NCBI GenBank assembly: GCA_026708085.1
Contig: JAPOVP010000099.1
Location: 16,045 to 80,044, forward strand
DNA from: Caldilineaceae bacterium
Lineage (GTDB): Bacteria > Chloroflexota > Anaerolineae > Caldilineales > Caldilineaceae
DNA: 64,000 nt
Reading direction: 5' to 3'
Every line of letters begins with the position of its first letter. Position 1 is the first letter of the stretch. Shown piece after piece: positions 17,730 through 26,259 of this stretch. Under the pieces are notes generated by a model. That model was not told where the DNA came from. It saw only the letters and a program-made list of their open reading frames with translations, and did not search any database. The translations under genes were made by a program, and so were the position numbers.

Positions 17730-18812
17730 ATGATCAGACATTTCGACCGACCTCTATTCTTTTCCGTGCTGCTCCTCTGCGGAATCGGTATCGCCATGAC
17801 GTACAGCGCCACCGTCACCACCATCGCCCTGGCCGACTACTGGCAAAGGCAGTTGGTATTCACCATTCTGGGCGCGATCGCCCTCGTTACGGCCGCCCTC
17901 TTCGACTACAGGCACCTGGAGTTGCTGGCTCAACCGAGCTACATCCTCCTGATGGCCTCGCTGCTGGCCGTCTACCTGGTCGGTGAGGTCAAGAGCGGCG
18001 CCCAGCGCTGGCTGAATCTCGGCGTCACCGACGTTCAACCCACCGAGGCCGGAAAATTCCTGCTAATCGTATTCCTGGCTTGGTACCTGAGCCGCTTTCA
18101 GGATCGTATTCGCAGGCTTTCCTATCTGATAGGGATTATCATACTGCTTCTGCTTCCCCTGGGTCTCGTATATGTCCAACCGGACCTGGGCATGACGGTC
18201 ACCTTGGCGTTCATCAGCGGAACGCTCATTCTCATCAGCGGCGTTCGACTGGTTCATGTCCTGCTTGGTCTTGCAGCAGGTGCAGCGACGTGGCCGATAC
18301 TGCGGGGAACGCTGCAGGATTACATGGTGGAACGCATCGAGATCTTCCTCGATCCTGCATCGAACCCTGACGCAGCGTTCAATGTTCAGCAGGCGCTGAT
18401 CAGCATCGGCAACGGCGGATGGATTGGGATGGGTTGGGGCGAGGGTTCACAGAATCAGTTGCATTTCCTGCGCGTTCGGCATACAGATTTCATCTTCAGC
18501 GTCATCGCCGAAGAACTGGGCTTTATAGGCACAGTGCTTGTCCTGCTCCTGCTGTTCTTCGTGATTTGGCGCTTAGTGCGAATCGCTGACCTGGCGCAGG
18601 ATCAGTTTGGTCGCCTCATAACTTTGGGCGTTGCCTCGCTGATCTTCTTTCAGACCTTCGTCAACGTGGGGATGAATCTGGCCATCCTGCCCGTCACCGG
18701 CATGACACTGCCCTTTCTGAGCTACGGCGGCAGTAGTCTTGTTTCGATGATGGTGGCTGTGGGTTTGGCGCAAAGTGTCGTTATGCGCCACCGAAAGATG
18801 GACTTCGCGTAG
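17730..18812 (+). CDS. rodA: Peptidoglycan glycosyltransferase RodA (SEDS family)
   Basis: This protein of about 360 residues has ten predicted membrane helices. The start at 17730 is preferred over 17697, because the latter lies inside minD and adds only a hydrophilic stretch. SEDS signatures include AQRWLNLGVTDVQPTEAGK (with the conserved QPSE-like motif as QPTE), LVYVQPDLGMTVTLAFI (the QPDLG motif) and LPFLSYGGSSLVSMM at the C-terminus. RodA polymerises glycan strands with PBP2. The conserved catalytic-type Asp after Gln-Pro is present. It is the last gene of the shape operon and is convergent with the nuoN of the first complex I operon. Confidence 0.95.
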   Translation: MIRHFDRPLFFSVLLLCGIGIAMTYSATVTTIALADYWQRQLVFTILGAIALVTAALFDYRHLELLAQPSYILLMASLLAVYLVGEVKSGAQRWLNLGVTDVQPTEAGKFLLIVFLAWYLSRFQDRIRRLSYLIGIIILLLLPLGLVYVQPDLGMTVTLAFISGTLILISGVRLVHVLLGLAAGAATWPILRGTLQDYMVERIEIFLDPASNPDAAFNVQQALISIGNGGWIGMGWGEGSQNQLHFLRVRHTDFIFSVIAEELGFIGTVLVLLLLFFVIWRLVRIADLAQDQFGRLITLGVASLIFFQTFVNVGMNLAILPVTGMTLPFLSYGGSSLVSMMVAVGLAQSVVMRHRKMDFA

Positions 18813-18860
18813 CTGCAGATATCGATGCCGGTCGGCGCAAGTTGAAGCGCCAGCTTCGGA

Positions 18861-20327
18861 TCACTGCCCCAACCCCCTCAGTAGGTCTGCCCACAACCCC
18901 GGTTGCAGGCCGATAACGACTACTGCAAGGACAGAGACGGCAACGACAAAGACTGAGGAGCGAGAAGCGGGGACCAGGAGCGGCCCCTTCTCGTCTTCGA
19001 TTTCTTCGGGTTGCTGGAAATACATCGTCACGACGATGCGCAGATAGTAGTAGGCGCTAATGGCGCTGTTTAGGACGCCGATCACCACCAGCCAGGCCCA
19101 GCCAGCCTCCACGGCCGCCTTAAAGACCAGGAACTTACCGAAGAATCCGGCCAGCGGTGGAATCCCACTCAAACTGAGCATAAATATCGCCATCGCCGCG
19201 GCCAGGACAGGGAATCTCTCGGCAGCGCCGGCTAGTCTGCTCTGCTCCACGTCATTCTCATTCCCATACTGTTTTTCCAGAGCAATAGTCACTGTAAACG
19301 CGCCGACGTTCATGAATGCATACGCAAACAGATAAAAGGCAGCGGCAGACGAAGCCGCAGCCGTTCCCGCCACCAGCGCAATGAGAATGTTGCCGGCGTG
19401 GGCGATGCCCGAGTAGGCCAGCATCCGTTTCACGCTGCTCTGCCGCAATGCCGTTAGATTCCCTACGGTCATGGTGAGGACGGCCAGAATCGCCAGGGGC
19501 GTCGACCACTGGTCATGAAAGGAAGGAAGGGCCCACATCATCACACGGAAGAAACCCGCAAAGGCCGCGGCCTTTGTGCCCACGCTCATGAATGCCGTCA
19601 CCGGGGTCGGCGCGCCCTGGTATACGTCCGGCGTCCACATGTGGAACGGGACGAGGCTCACCTTAAAGCCAAAACCGACCAGCAGGAGCGCAATGCCAGG
19701 CCACACAAGCGAGGGGTTGCCCCCTCCGGTTGCCAGCATTTCATGAATCCGAGCGTAATGTGCGCTGCCGCCGGCGCCGTATAGTAGGGCAGAGCCGTAA
19801 ACGAAAAATGTGCTGGCGAACGCGCCCAGGAGAAAATATTTCATGGCAGCTTCTATGCTGCGAGGGTTGTCCCGATAGAAGCCGCTCAGGATGTAGAGTG
19901 CCAGAGAAAAGATTTCGAGGGCAATGAACAGGACTATCAAGTTCGTAGCCGTGCCCATCAACATCATGCCGATAACTGCCAGTAGGTGCAGGGAGTAAAA
20001 GGCCCCCCCTTGACGTTCAATTACCGGGAAGCTATTGCGGCTCAGAAATACGCCCAGGACGCCGGCAATCAGGATGACCAACCGTACGCTCAGAGCAAAA
20101 CCGTCAGACACCGCACCGTCCAGATATTCGACCGGTGCCCTGCCCCAAATTATCACGGACGCGCCGATGCCCAACAAGAGGATGACAACAGACATGTTGG
20201 CCAGCAACTGCGAGCCATTCTGCCCGCGTCGGACGATGTCGACCAGCATGAGGACCATAACGCCTACGGCCAGAACGAGTTCCGGCAGTAGAACTACGGC
20301 ATTGTCGAAAAGAAGAGCGGTGTCCAT
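18861..20327 (-). CDS. nuoN: NADH-quinone oxidoreductase subunit N (first, complete complex I)
   Basis: The product has 488 residues with about 14 membrane helices; the antiporter-like core contains GFGFKVSLVPFHMWTPDVYQ (channel Lys and the P-x-x-x-W-x-PD motif) and LSGIPPLAGFFGKF. It is the third antiporter-type pump subunit of the membrane arm. It is the last gene of the minus-strand nuo operon, 5 bases after nuoM. Its paralogue in the second cluster (42065-43570) is clearly diverged, so the two loci are not a recent duplication. Confidence 0.95.
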   Translation of the reverse strand: MDTALLFDNAVVLLPELVLAVGVMVLMLVDIVRRGQNGSQLLANMSVVILLLGIGASVIIWGRAPVEYLDGAVSDGFALSVRLVILIAGVLGVFLSRNSFPVIERQGGAFYSLHLLAVIGMMLMGTATNLIVLFIALEIFSLALYILSGFYRDNPRSIEAAMKYFLLGAFASTFFVYGSALLYGAGGSAHYARIHEMLATGGGNPSLVWPGIALLLVGFGFKVSLVPFHMWTPDVYQGAPTPVTAFMSVGTKAAAFAGFFRVMMWALPSFHDQWSTPLAILAVLTMTVGNLTALRQSSVKRMLAYSGIAHAGNILIALVAGTAAASSAAAFYLFAYAFMNVGAFTVTIALEKQYGNENDVEQSRLAGAAERFPVLAAAMAIFMLSLSGIPPLAGFFGKFLVFKAAVEAGWAWLVVIGVLNSAISAYYYLRIVVTMYFQQPEEIEDEKGPLLVPASRSSVFVVAVSVLAVVVIGLQPGLWADLLRGLGQ

Positions 20328-20332
20328 AGCAA

Positions 20333-21862
20333 TTAGTAGATAGAGGTCCAGGAACGGTTGTCGGAAGTCGGCGCCGGCAGGAAGCTGCTGTCAACCAGTC
20401 GCTCGTCACCAACTACGGGTGTCTGGACAACCTCCAGCGCCGCCACAGAGGGATTGATCTTGTCCAGGAAGTAGTTCGGCGCCAGTCCGATGGCGAAGAA
20501 AAGTAGCACAATTGGCAGCAACTGCCCTATCTCGGACCAGTTCAAGTCGGGAAGCTTGCCTTTAAAATTGGCGGGATTCGTCAGCGCGCCCTGTGCCACC
20601 TGCCTGAACGCGTGCAGCAGATACCAGGCGGCCAAGATGACGCCGGCAGTGCCAAGGACAGCGAAAATCGGTGAGCTCTTGTAAGTGCCGAGCAGAATAG
20701 TGAATTCGCCGACAAAACCGTTCAGACCCGGAAGCCCCGCGCTGCTCATCGCCACGACCAAAAAGAAGAAGGAATAGACCGGGACACTGGCCCAGAGACC
20801 GCCGTAATCTTTCAGTAACCGCGTATGGCGCCGCTCGTAGAGCATCCCGACCATGAGGAAAAGCGCGCCGGTGCTGAGTCCATGATTGACCATCTGCAGG
20901 ACTGCGCCGCTGATCCCCTGCTCATTCAATGCAAAAATCCCCAAAATGATGAAGCCCATGTGGGCCACAGACGAATAGGCAACCAGCGATTTCAAGTCCC
21001 GCTGAGCCAGCGCCACGAGTGCGCCGTAAAGAATTCCGACTAAAGCCAGAATGGATATGAGCGATGCGTAGTCGGCGACGGCCACAGGGAACAACGGTAA
21101 GGCGAAACGCAGGAATCCGTACGTACCCAGCTTAAGGAGTACACCGGCCAGAATGACTGACCCGGCCGTGGGCGCCTCAACGTGCGCATCGGGAAGCCAT
21201 GTATGAAACGGAAACAGGGGGACTTTGATGGCGAAGGCAAGAGCAAACGCCAGAAAGGCCAGTTGCTGCAATCCAGGAGGCAGACCCGCCTCCTGCAACG
21301 CCAGCAAGTCGAAAGTGCCGGAATTGAAATAGAGCGCAAGTATCGCCACCAGCATCAGCGCTGATCCTGCCAGGGTGTACAGGAAAAACTTGATAGACGC
21401 GTATATCCGATTCTGGCTGCCCCACTTGCCGATCAGAAAGGCCATGGGAATCAGGCTGAACTCCCAGAAAACGTAGAACAGCACAAGATCCAGAGCAAGA
21501 AAGACACCCAGCACAGCTGTTTCCATCAGCAGCATCAGCGCCAGGTAACCGCCGAGGTTCTGCTTGATATGCTGATTGCTGAAGGCGACCGCGATCGGCA
21601 TTAACAGGGTCGTCAACAGGACCAACCACAGACTGATCCCGTCAACGCCCAAATGATAGTAGATGTTCAGGTCCGGCATCCAGGCATAGCGCTCAACGAA
21701 CTGCATGTCCGGTATCTCCTGCCAACCGGGCAGCAGCAACAGGCTCACCACGAAGGTGGCTAACGTTGCACCGAATGCCAACCACTTTTTAAGGCTGTCG
21801 CTCGGCGCCAGAAGAACGACGATGGCGCCGACTACGGGCAAGAATGTTAGGGTCGAAAGCAT
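20333..21862 (-). CDS. nuoM: NADH-quinone oxidoreductase subunit M (first complex I)
   Basis: About 509 residues from ATG 21862; the frame runs on upstream to 21949 inside nuoL, but MLSTLTFLPVVGAIV is the usual NuoM beginning. Channel residues are visible: YVFWEFSLIPMAFLIG (the conserved membrane Glu), IKVPLFPFHTWLPDAHVEAPT (Lys and the H-x-W-x-PDAH motif) and FSVAH-type VAYSSVAHMGFI. It is a proton-translocating antiporter-type subunit of the membrane arm. It lies 65 bases after nuoL and 5 bases before nuoN. Confidence 0.96.
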   Translation of the reverse strand: MLSTLTFLPVVGAIVVLLAPSDSLKKWLAFGATLATFVVSLLLLPGWQEIPDMQFVERYAWMPDLNIYYHLGVDGISLWLVLLTTLLMPIAVAFSNQHIKQNLGGYLALMLLMETAVLGVFLALDLVLFYVFWEFSLIPMAFLIGKWGSQNRIYASIKFFLYTLAGSALMLVAILALYFNSGTFDLLALQEAGLPPGLQQLAFLAFALAFAIKVPLFPFHTWLPDAHVEAPTAGSVILAGVLLKLGTYGFLRFALPLFPVAVADYASLISILALVGILYGALVALAQRDLKSLVAYSSVAHMGFIILGIFALNEQGISGAVLQMVNHGLSTGALFLMVGMLYERRHTRLLKDYGGLWASVPVYSFFFLVVAMSSAGLPGLNGFVGEFTILLGTYKSSPIFAVLGTAGVILAAWYLLHAFRQVAQGALTNPANFKGKLPDLNWSEIGQLLPIVLLFFAIGLAPNYFLDKINPSVAALEVVQTPVVGDERLVDSSFLPAPTSDNRSWTSIY

Positions 21863-21927
21863 AAAAACACCGGTGAATGTTCGTTTTCTGACGGTGGTCG
21901 GAACGGGGCCTGAAACACGCTGCGCTT

Positions 21928-23838
21928 CTAGGCTCCAATCACGAACCACAAGAGTAGGGCCACTACACCGCAGAAAAGACTCAAAGCATATGTTGGCACC
22001 AGTCCGTTGTGGACCTTGCGCAGGGCGCCGCCCAGCGAAAGATTCGCCTGACCAACGAGATTCACCGCGCCGTCAACTACGCCTTGGTCCACTACATGCG
22101 TGAACCAATTGGAGAGTCCAAGCAGGGGTCCGACAATCCATGCAGCGTAGATTTCATCCACATACCATTTGTTGCGGGCGATAGGTTCCAGCGGCCTGAC
22201 CAGCCCTGTGATTCCCGCGGACAACCTGCCGACACTGGAATTGGAACTCTTCAGATAGCGCCCGTAGGCCAGTCCGACGCCAGCCAGCGCCACAATCGCG
22301 CTGACCGCCAACAGCACCAGTTCCATGGGAAGGCTGGGATGGAAAGCAGGCTTGCCTACGGCCGCTTCCAGGTAGTGTTCCATCGTAAGCAGGACGGGCA
22401 GGTTTAGAGCTCCACCAACTACCGCCAGTACTGCCAGCACCCAAAGAGGTCTTGTCATCACCGCCGGGCTCTCGTGCGCGTGCTCGTGAATATGTTGATC
22501 CCGCGCTTCGCCGCAGAAGGTCAAGAATACCGCCCGAAAACTGTAGAAAGCTGTGAGCAGGGCTGTGAAAAGGCCCACAAGATAGAGAAGGATGTTGTGA
22601 TTGGCGACATGCAGAAGGATTCCATCTTTGGAGAGGAATCCGGACAGCGGTGGCACGCCTGCCAGAGCCAGCGCGCCGATCACGAACAGCCGGTAGGTCG
22701 AAGGCATCTTGGCCCGCAGATTTCCCATCTTGCGAATGTCCAACTCGCCGTCGGGAAGGCCGTGCATGACGTTTCCAGCCGCGAGAAAGAGAAGCGCCTT
22801 GAAGAAAGCGTGCGTTACCAGATGAAATATGGCAAATGCATAGGCCCCGACCCCGACTCCCAGCATCATGTAACCCAGCTGCGATATCGTCGAATACGCG
22901 AGGATCTTTTTCAGGTCGACCTGTGTCAACGCGATAGACGCCGCCAGCAGCGCCGTCACACCCCCCACCCATGCCGCGAGGCTGCCTGCCAGCGGAGCAA
23001 GATCCCAAAGGAAATGCGTTCGCGCCACCATGTAGATGCCTGCCGTCACCATCGTAGCCGCATGGATGAGCGCAGAGACAGGCGTCGGCCCGGCCATTGC
23101 ATCCGGCAGCCAGACGAACAAAGGCAACTGGGCGCTCTTGCCCGTCGCAGCCAGCAGGAGAAGCAGGCAGATCGCTGTCGCCGTGCCGGTCGCCAGCGCG
23201 CCAGACCCTTGAGATACTTCCTCAAAGACAACTGATCCGACGCCGGTCCAGATGAGAAATACGGCCAGCATCATGCCGAAGTCACCGATCCGGTTGACCA
23301 GAAACGCCTTCTTTCCGGCATCTGCGTAATGGCCATAGGACTCGTCATGCCGGTCAAAGTAAAACCCTATCAGCAGATATGACGCCAGCCCCACGCCTTC
23401 CCAGCCAACAAACATTCCCACAAAGTTGTTGCTGAGAATCAGCACCAGCATCGCCAGAATGAAGAAATTCAAATAGACGAAGAACCGCTGATAGTTCTGC
23501 TCGCCGTGCATATAGCCGCCGGCGTATATGTGGATCAGCGCGCCCACCCCGGTTACGATCAGCGCCATCGTCACGCTGAGCGGGTCAATGAGCAAGGCCG
23601 CCGGCGCGCGAAAGCTTCCTATGGTGATCCAATCCCACAAATGGACGGTTGCCGTACGGTGATGCTCATCCAGGCCCGACAAACCAAGGAAAAGCCCCAG
23701 ACTGACGACAAAGGAAAGGACCACCGCACCGGAGGCGACAAAATGGATGCCTCGCTCCTTGAGCCTGTCCCCAACGAACAGGTTGATTAGCGCGCCCAAG
23801 GCGGGAAAGACCAGAATAAGCCAGGCTAAGTCCAACAT
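21928..23838 (-). CDS. nuoL: NADH-quinone oxidoreductase subunit L (first complex I)
   Basis: The 636-residue product is the distal antiporter-type subunit. It contains GWEGVGLASYLLIGFY (channel Glu), GKSAQLPLFVWLPDAMAGPTPVSALIHAATMV (Lys and the family signature, spread over two helices) and the long C-terminal lateral helix with IARNKWYVDEIYAAWIV. The loop after GNVMHGLPDGELDIRKMGNL is short here, in contrast with the His-rich insertion in the NuoL of the second cluster. It is followed by nuoM after 65 bases. Confidence 0.96.
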   Translation of the reverse strand: MLDLAWLILVFPALGALINLFVGDRLKERGIHFVASGAVVLSFVVSLGLFLGLSGLDEHHRTATVHLWDWITIGSFRAPAALLIDPLSVTMALIVTGVGALIHIYAGGYMHGEQNYQRFFVYLNFFILAMLVLILSNNFVGMFVGWEGVGLASYLLIGFYFDRHDESYGHYADAGKKAFLVNRIGDFGMMLAVFLIWTGVGSVVFEEVSQGSGALATGTATAICLLLLLAATGKSAQLPLFVWLPDAMAGPTPVSALIHAATMVTAGIYMVARTHFLWDLAPLAGSLAAWVGGVTALLAASIALTQVDLKKILAYSTISQLGYMMLGVGVGAYAFAIFHLVTHAFFKALLFLAAGNVMHGLPDGELDIRKMGNLRAKMPSTYRLFVIGALALAGVPPLSGFLSKDGILLHVANHNILLYLVGLFTALLTAFYSFRAVFLTFCGEARDQHIHEHAHESPAVMTRPLWVLAVLAVVGGALNLPVLLTMEHYLEAAVGKPAFHPSLPMELVLLAVSAIVALAGVGLAYGRYLKSSNSSVGRLSAGITGLVRPLEPIARNKWYVDEIYAAWIVGPLLGLSNWFTHVVDQGVVDGAVNLVGQANLSLGGALRKVHNGLVPTYALSLFCGVVALLLWFVIGA

Positions 23839-23928
23839 AAATTCCTCATCACGATTCTTTGTCGATCGCTATCGGCTCTTGTCTGCCGTCGTTCGTCTGT
23901 GGAACTGCCAAATATAGGGTCGGGTATA

Positions 23929-24234
23929 TCACCACTTCAAAAGATTGATTTCATCGATATTGATGCTTTTTCGATGGCGGACATTGGCGATCAGGATTGC
24001 CAGGCCAACCGCGACTTCGGCCGCGGCAACCGCCATGATCATGAAGACGAAGATCTGACCTTCGAGATCGCCCCACTGGCGGGCGAGGGCGATCAGCGTC
24101 AGATTTACGCTGTTGAGCATCATTTCAATGCACATGAAAATGATGAGCGCGTTCCGGCGCAGCAAAACACCGGTCGCGCCAACGGTGAAGATTAGGGCAG
24201 CCAGGACCAGGTAGTAGCTAGTCTCAACCATCAT
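23929..24234 (-). CDS. nuoK: NADH-quinone oxidoreductase subunit K (first complex I)
   Basis: This 101-residue protein has three membrane helices. The two functionally important membrane glutamates are present: MCIEMMLNSVNL and MAVAAAEVAVGLAI. NuoK forms part of the fourth proton path with NuoJ. The start overlaps the nuoJ stop (ATGA), the usual translationally coupled arrangement. Length is normal for the family (about 100). Confidence 0.96.
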   Translation of the reverse strand: MMVETSYYLVLAALIFTVGATGVLLRRNALIIFMCIEMMLNSVNLTLIALARQWGDLEGQIFVFMIMAVAAAEVAVGLAILIANVRHRKSINIDEINLLKW

Positions 24235-24776
24235 TCATTCGCCTTGACCGACGGGATGCCTTCGCTCGCGCCCTCTTGCTGACGTCCCAGCACAAGAGCG
24301 CCGATCAGCGCGACAAGCAACAGCAGAGCGATCAGTTCAAAGGGAAGAACATACTTTGTAAACAGGGCGATTCCGACGGCCTCCGGAGTGCCACCTTGCA
24401 GGAGCGCCGCGGTCTTCTCCGATGGGCCCGTCATGCCCGAAAGGACACTGTAGGAGACAGTAAGGAGCAGGATGATCCCCAGCGCAATGCCTAAGGTCCG
24501 ACTCCACGCCCGCTGGGCAGCGCTGAAGTCGTTCGTATCTCCGCCGATGAGCATGATTACGAATAGTATCAGGATGACGATTCCCCCCGCATACACGATC
24601 ACTTGCGCCGCAGCCAGAAACTGCGCGTCGAGCGTGATGTAGAGAACTGCCAGAGTGGCGAAGTTGGTAAGCAGAAACAGTGCGCTGTGCACCGGCTGCC
24701 GGCTTGTTACCACACCAAGAGCTGCCGCCAGGCTGACAGCGCCAACTAACAGGAAAAAGAGAAGCGACCAACTCAT
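24231..24776 (-). CDS. nuoJ: NADH-quinone oxidoreductase subunit J (first complex I)
   Basis: The 181-residue product has five hydrophobic helices; the third contains the conserved pattern AAAQVIVYAGGIVILILFVIML. NuoJ lines the E-channel next to NuoK and NuoH. The hydrophilic C-terminus (GRQQEGASEGIPSVKANE) is cytoplasmic. It starts 6 bases after nuoI ends and overlaps nuoK by 4 bases. Confidence 0.95.
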   Translation of the reverse strand: MSWSLLFFLLVGAVSLAAALGVVTSRQPVHSALFLLTNFATLAVLYITLDAQFLAAAQVIVYAGGIVILILFVIMLIGGDTNDFSAAQRAWSRTLGIALGIILLLTVSYSVLSGMTGPSEKTAALLQGGTPEAVGIALFTKYVLPFELIALLLLVALIGALVLGRQQEGASEGIPSVKANE

Positions 24777-24782
24777 GAAAAG

Positions 24783-25253
24783 TTACTCCGGTCGAATGAT
24801 GACCCTGGGCATGCCAGGATTGAGAAGCTCCTCTTTGGTCAGCACGAAATCCCTGCGCTCGTAGTTGGCCATGGCAAAATCGTGACCGAGGACTATGGCT
24901 TCGGTAGGGCAGGCCTCTTCGCAGTCACCGCAAAAGACGCAACGCAGCAGATTCAGCTCGTAAACCTTGGCGTGACGCTCGCCCGGCGAGAGCGGCGCCT
25001 CCGGGTCATTCTCTGCCGCTTCTACGTAAATCGCTTCAGTGGGACAGGCGGCTTCGCACAGACAGCAGCCAATGCATCGCTCCAGCCCATTGGCATAGCG
25101 CCGCAACTCATGACGACCGCGAAAGCGGGGGTAGATCGGAATATCCTCGTGAGGAAACTCCACAGTCACGGGCTTGTGGCCCAGGTGCTTGAGCGTCACA
25201 CCCATCGCTTTGCCGATCTCGGCGGCGCCCTTCAAGAATTCACCTAACTCCAT
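24783..25253 (-). CDS. nuoI: NADH-quinone oxidoreductase subunit I, 2x[4Fe-4S]
   Basis: The product has 156 residues and two ferredoxin motifs, [16 protein letters not shown] and [16 protein letters not shown], carrying clusters N6a and N6b that pass electrons toward N2 in NuoB. An N-terminal amphipathic helix ([19 protein letters not shown]) packs on the membrane arm. [19 protein letters not shown] is a typical lead-in. No counterpart exists in the second nuo cluster. Confidence 0.96.
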   Translation of the reverse strand: MELGEFLKGAAEIGKAMGVTLKHLGHKPVTVEFPHEDIPIYPRFRGRHELRRYANGLERCIGCCLCEAACPTEAIYVEAAENDPEAPLSPGERHAKVYELNLLRCVFCGDCEEACPTEAIVLGHDFAMANYERRDFVLTKEELLNPGMPRVIIRPE

Positions 25254-25278
25254 TGAAATCCTCTTTCCTCTGCGCTTT

Positions 25279-26259
25279 TTACTTCAGGAAAACTGCCAGG
25301 ACTGCCGAAACGCTCACATACGCCAGGCTAAGGGGCAACATGAACTGCCAGCAGAACTTCATCAGCTGGTCATAGCGTGGCCGGCCAATGCTGGCCCGTA
25401 CCCAGACGAAAAGAAAAAGCAGAACTACGACCTTGATCAACAGATATATCGGCCCCAGCCAGATATACTGCTCGGCGAATGGACCCTTCCAACCGCCGAA
25501 GAAAAGGGTCGCCATTATTGCGCTGGTGGAAATCATGTTGACGTATTCGGCGATGAAGAACAGCGCGAACTTCATGCCGCCGTACTCGGTCTGGAATCCG
25601 GCCACCAGTTCGTTTTCCGTCTCCGGCAAGTCAAAGGGGCTGCGGTTGGTTTCAGCCAGGATACAGATGAAGAAAAAAGGAAAAGCCAGCCAAAGCCAGA
25701 TCCATTCCCACCACTGGCGCTGGCCCTCGACCAGGTCGACCAGACTGAAGCTGCCGGCCAACATGAGAATGCTCACCAAGAAGAGCCCCAACGGCAGCTC
25801 GTAAGAGACCATCTGTGCCGAAGAGCGCAGTGCACCCAGAAGCGAATAATTGTTGTTGCTGCTCCACCCCGCCAGGATGATGCCGTAGCTCTCGATTCCC
25901 GCGACCGCCAGAATCCAGAGAAAACCGATATTCACGTCGGCGATGGCAGGTGTCCCTTTGGCGATCGGGATGACGGCCCAGATGATCAGCGCCGGCACGA
26001 GGGCCAGGGCTGGCGCCAGCAGATACACCGGCTTGTCGACGTGATTGGGGATGATCTCTTCTTTGAAAAAGGCTTTTACAGCGTCGGCGGCCGGCTGCAA
26101 TAGCCCGAACTTGCCCGCCCGGTTAGGGCCGTAGCGAATTTGGAAGCGGGCCAGCAGTTTTCGCTCAAACCAGGTCAGGTATGCGAACCCGGTAAGCAGT
26201 ACGAAAATAAGTATCAGAGCGCGGATGGCCGGAAAGACCAACAGCTGTAGCCAGTCCAT
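25279..26259 (-). CDS. nuoH: NADH-quinone oxidoreductase subunit H (first complex I)
   Basis: This 326-residue, eight-helix subunit forms the quinone chamber with NuoB and NuoD. Key segments: [25 protein letters not shown] in the first loop and [21 protein letters not shown] followed by [12 protein letters not shown] in the acidic third loop. The conserved Asn-Arg before PFD is kept here and changed in the paralogue at 35307-36548. The start directly follows the nuoG stop without a gap. Confidence 0.96.
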   Translation of the reverse strand: MDWLQLLVFPAIRALILIFVLLTGFAYLTWFERKLLARFQIRYGPNRAGKFGLLQPAADAVKAFFKEEIIPNHVDKPVYLLAPALALVPALIIWAVIPIAKGTPAIADVNIGFLWILAVAGIESYGIILAGWSSNNNYSLLGALRSSAQMVSYELPLGLFLVSILMLAGSFSLVDLVEGQRQWWEWIWLWLAFPFFFICILAETNRSPFDLPETENELVAGFQTEYGGMKFALFFIAEYVNMISTSAIMATLFFGGWKGPFAEQYIWLGPIYLLIKVVVLLFLFVWVRASIGRPRYDQLMKFCWQFMLPLSLAYVSVSAVLAVFLK

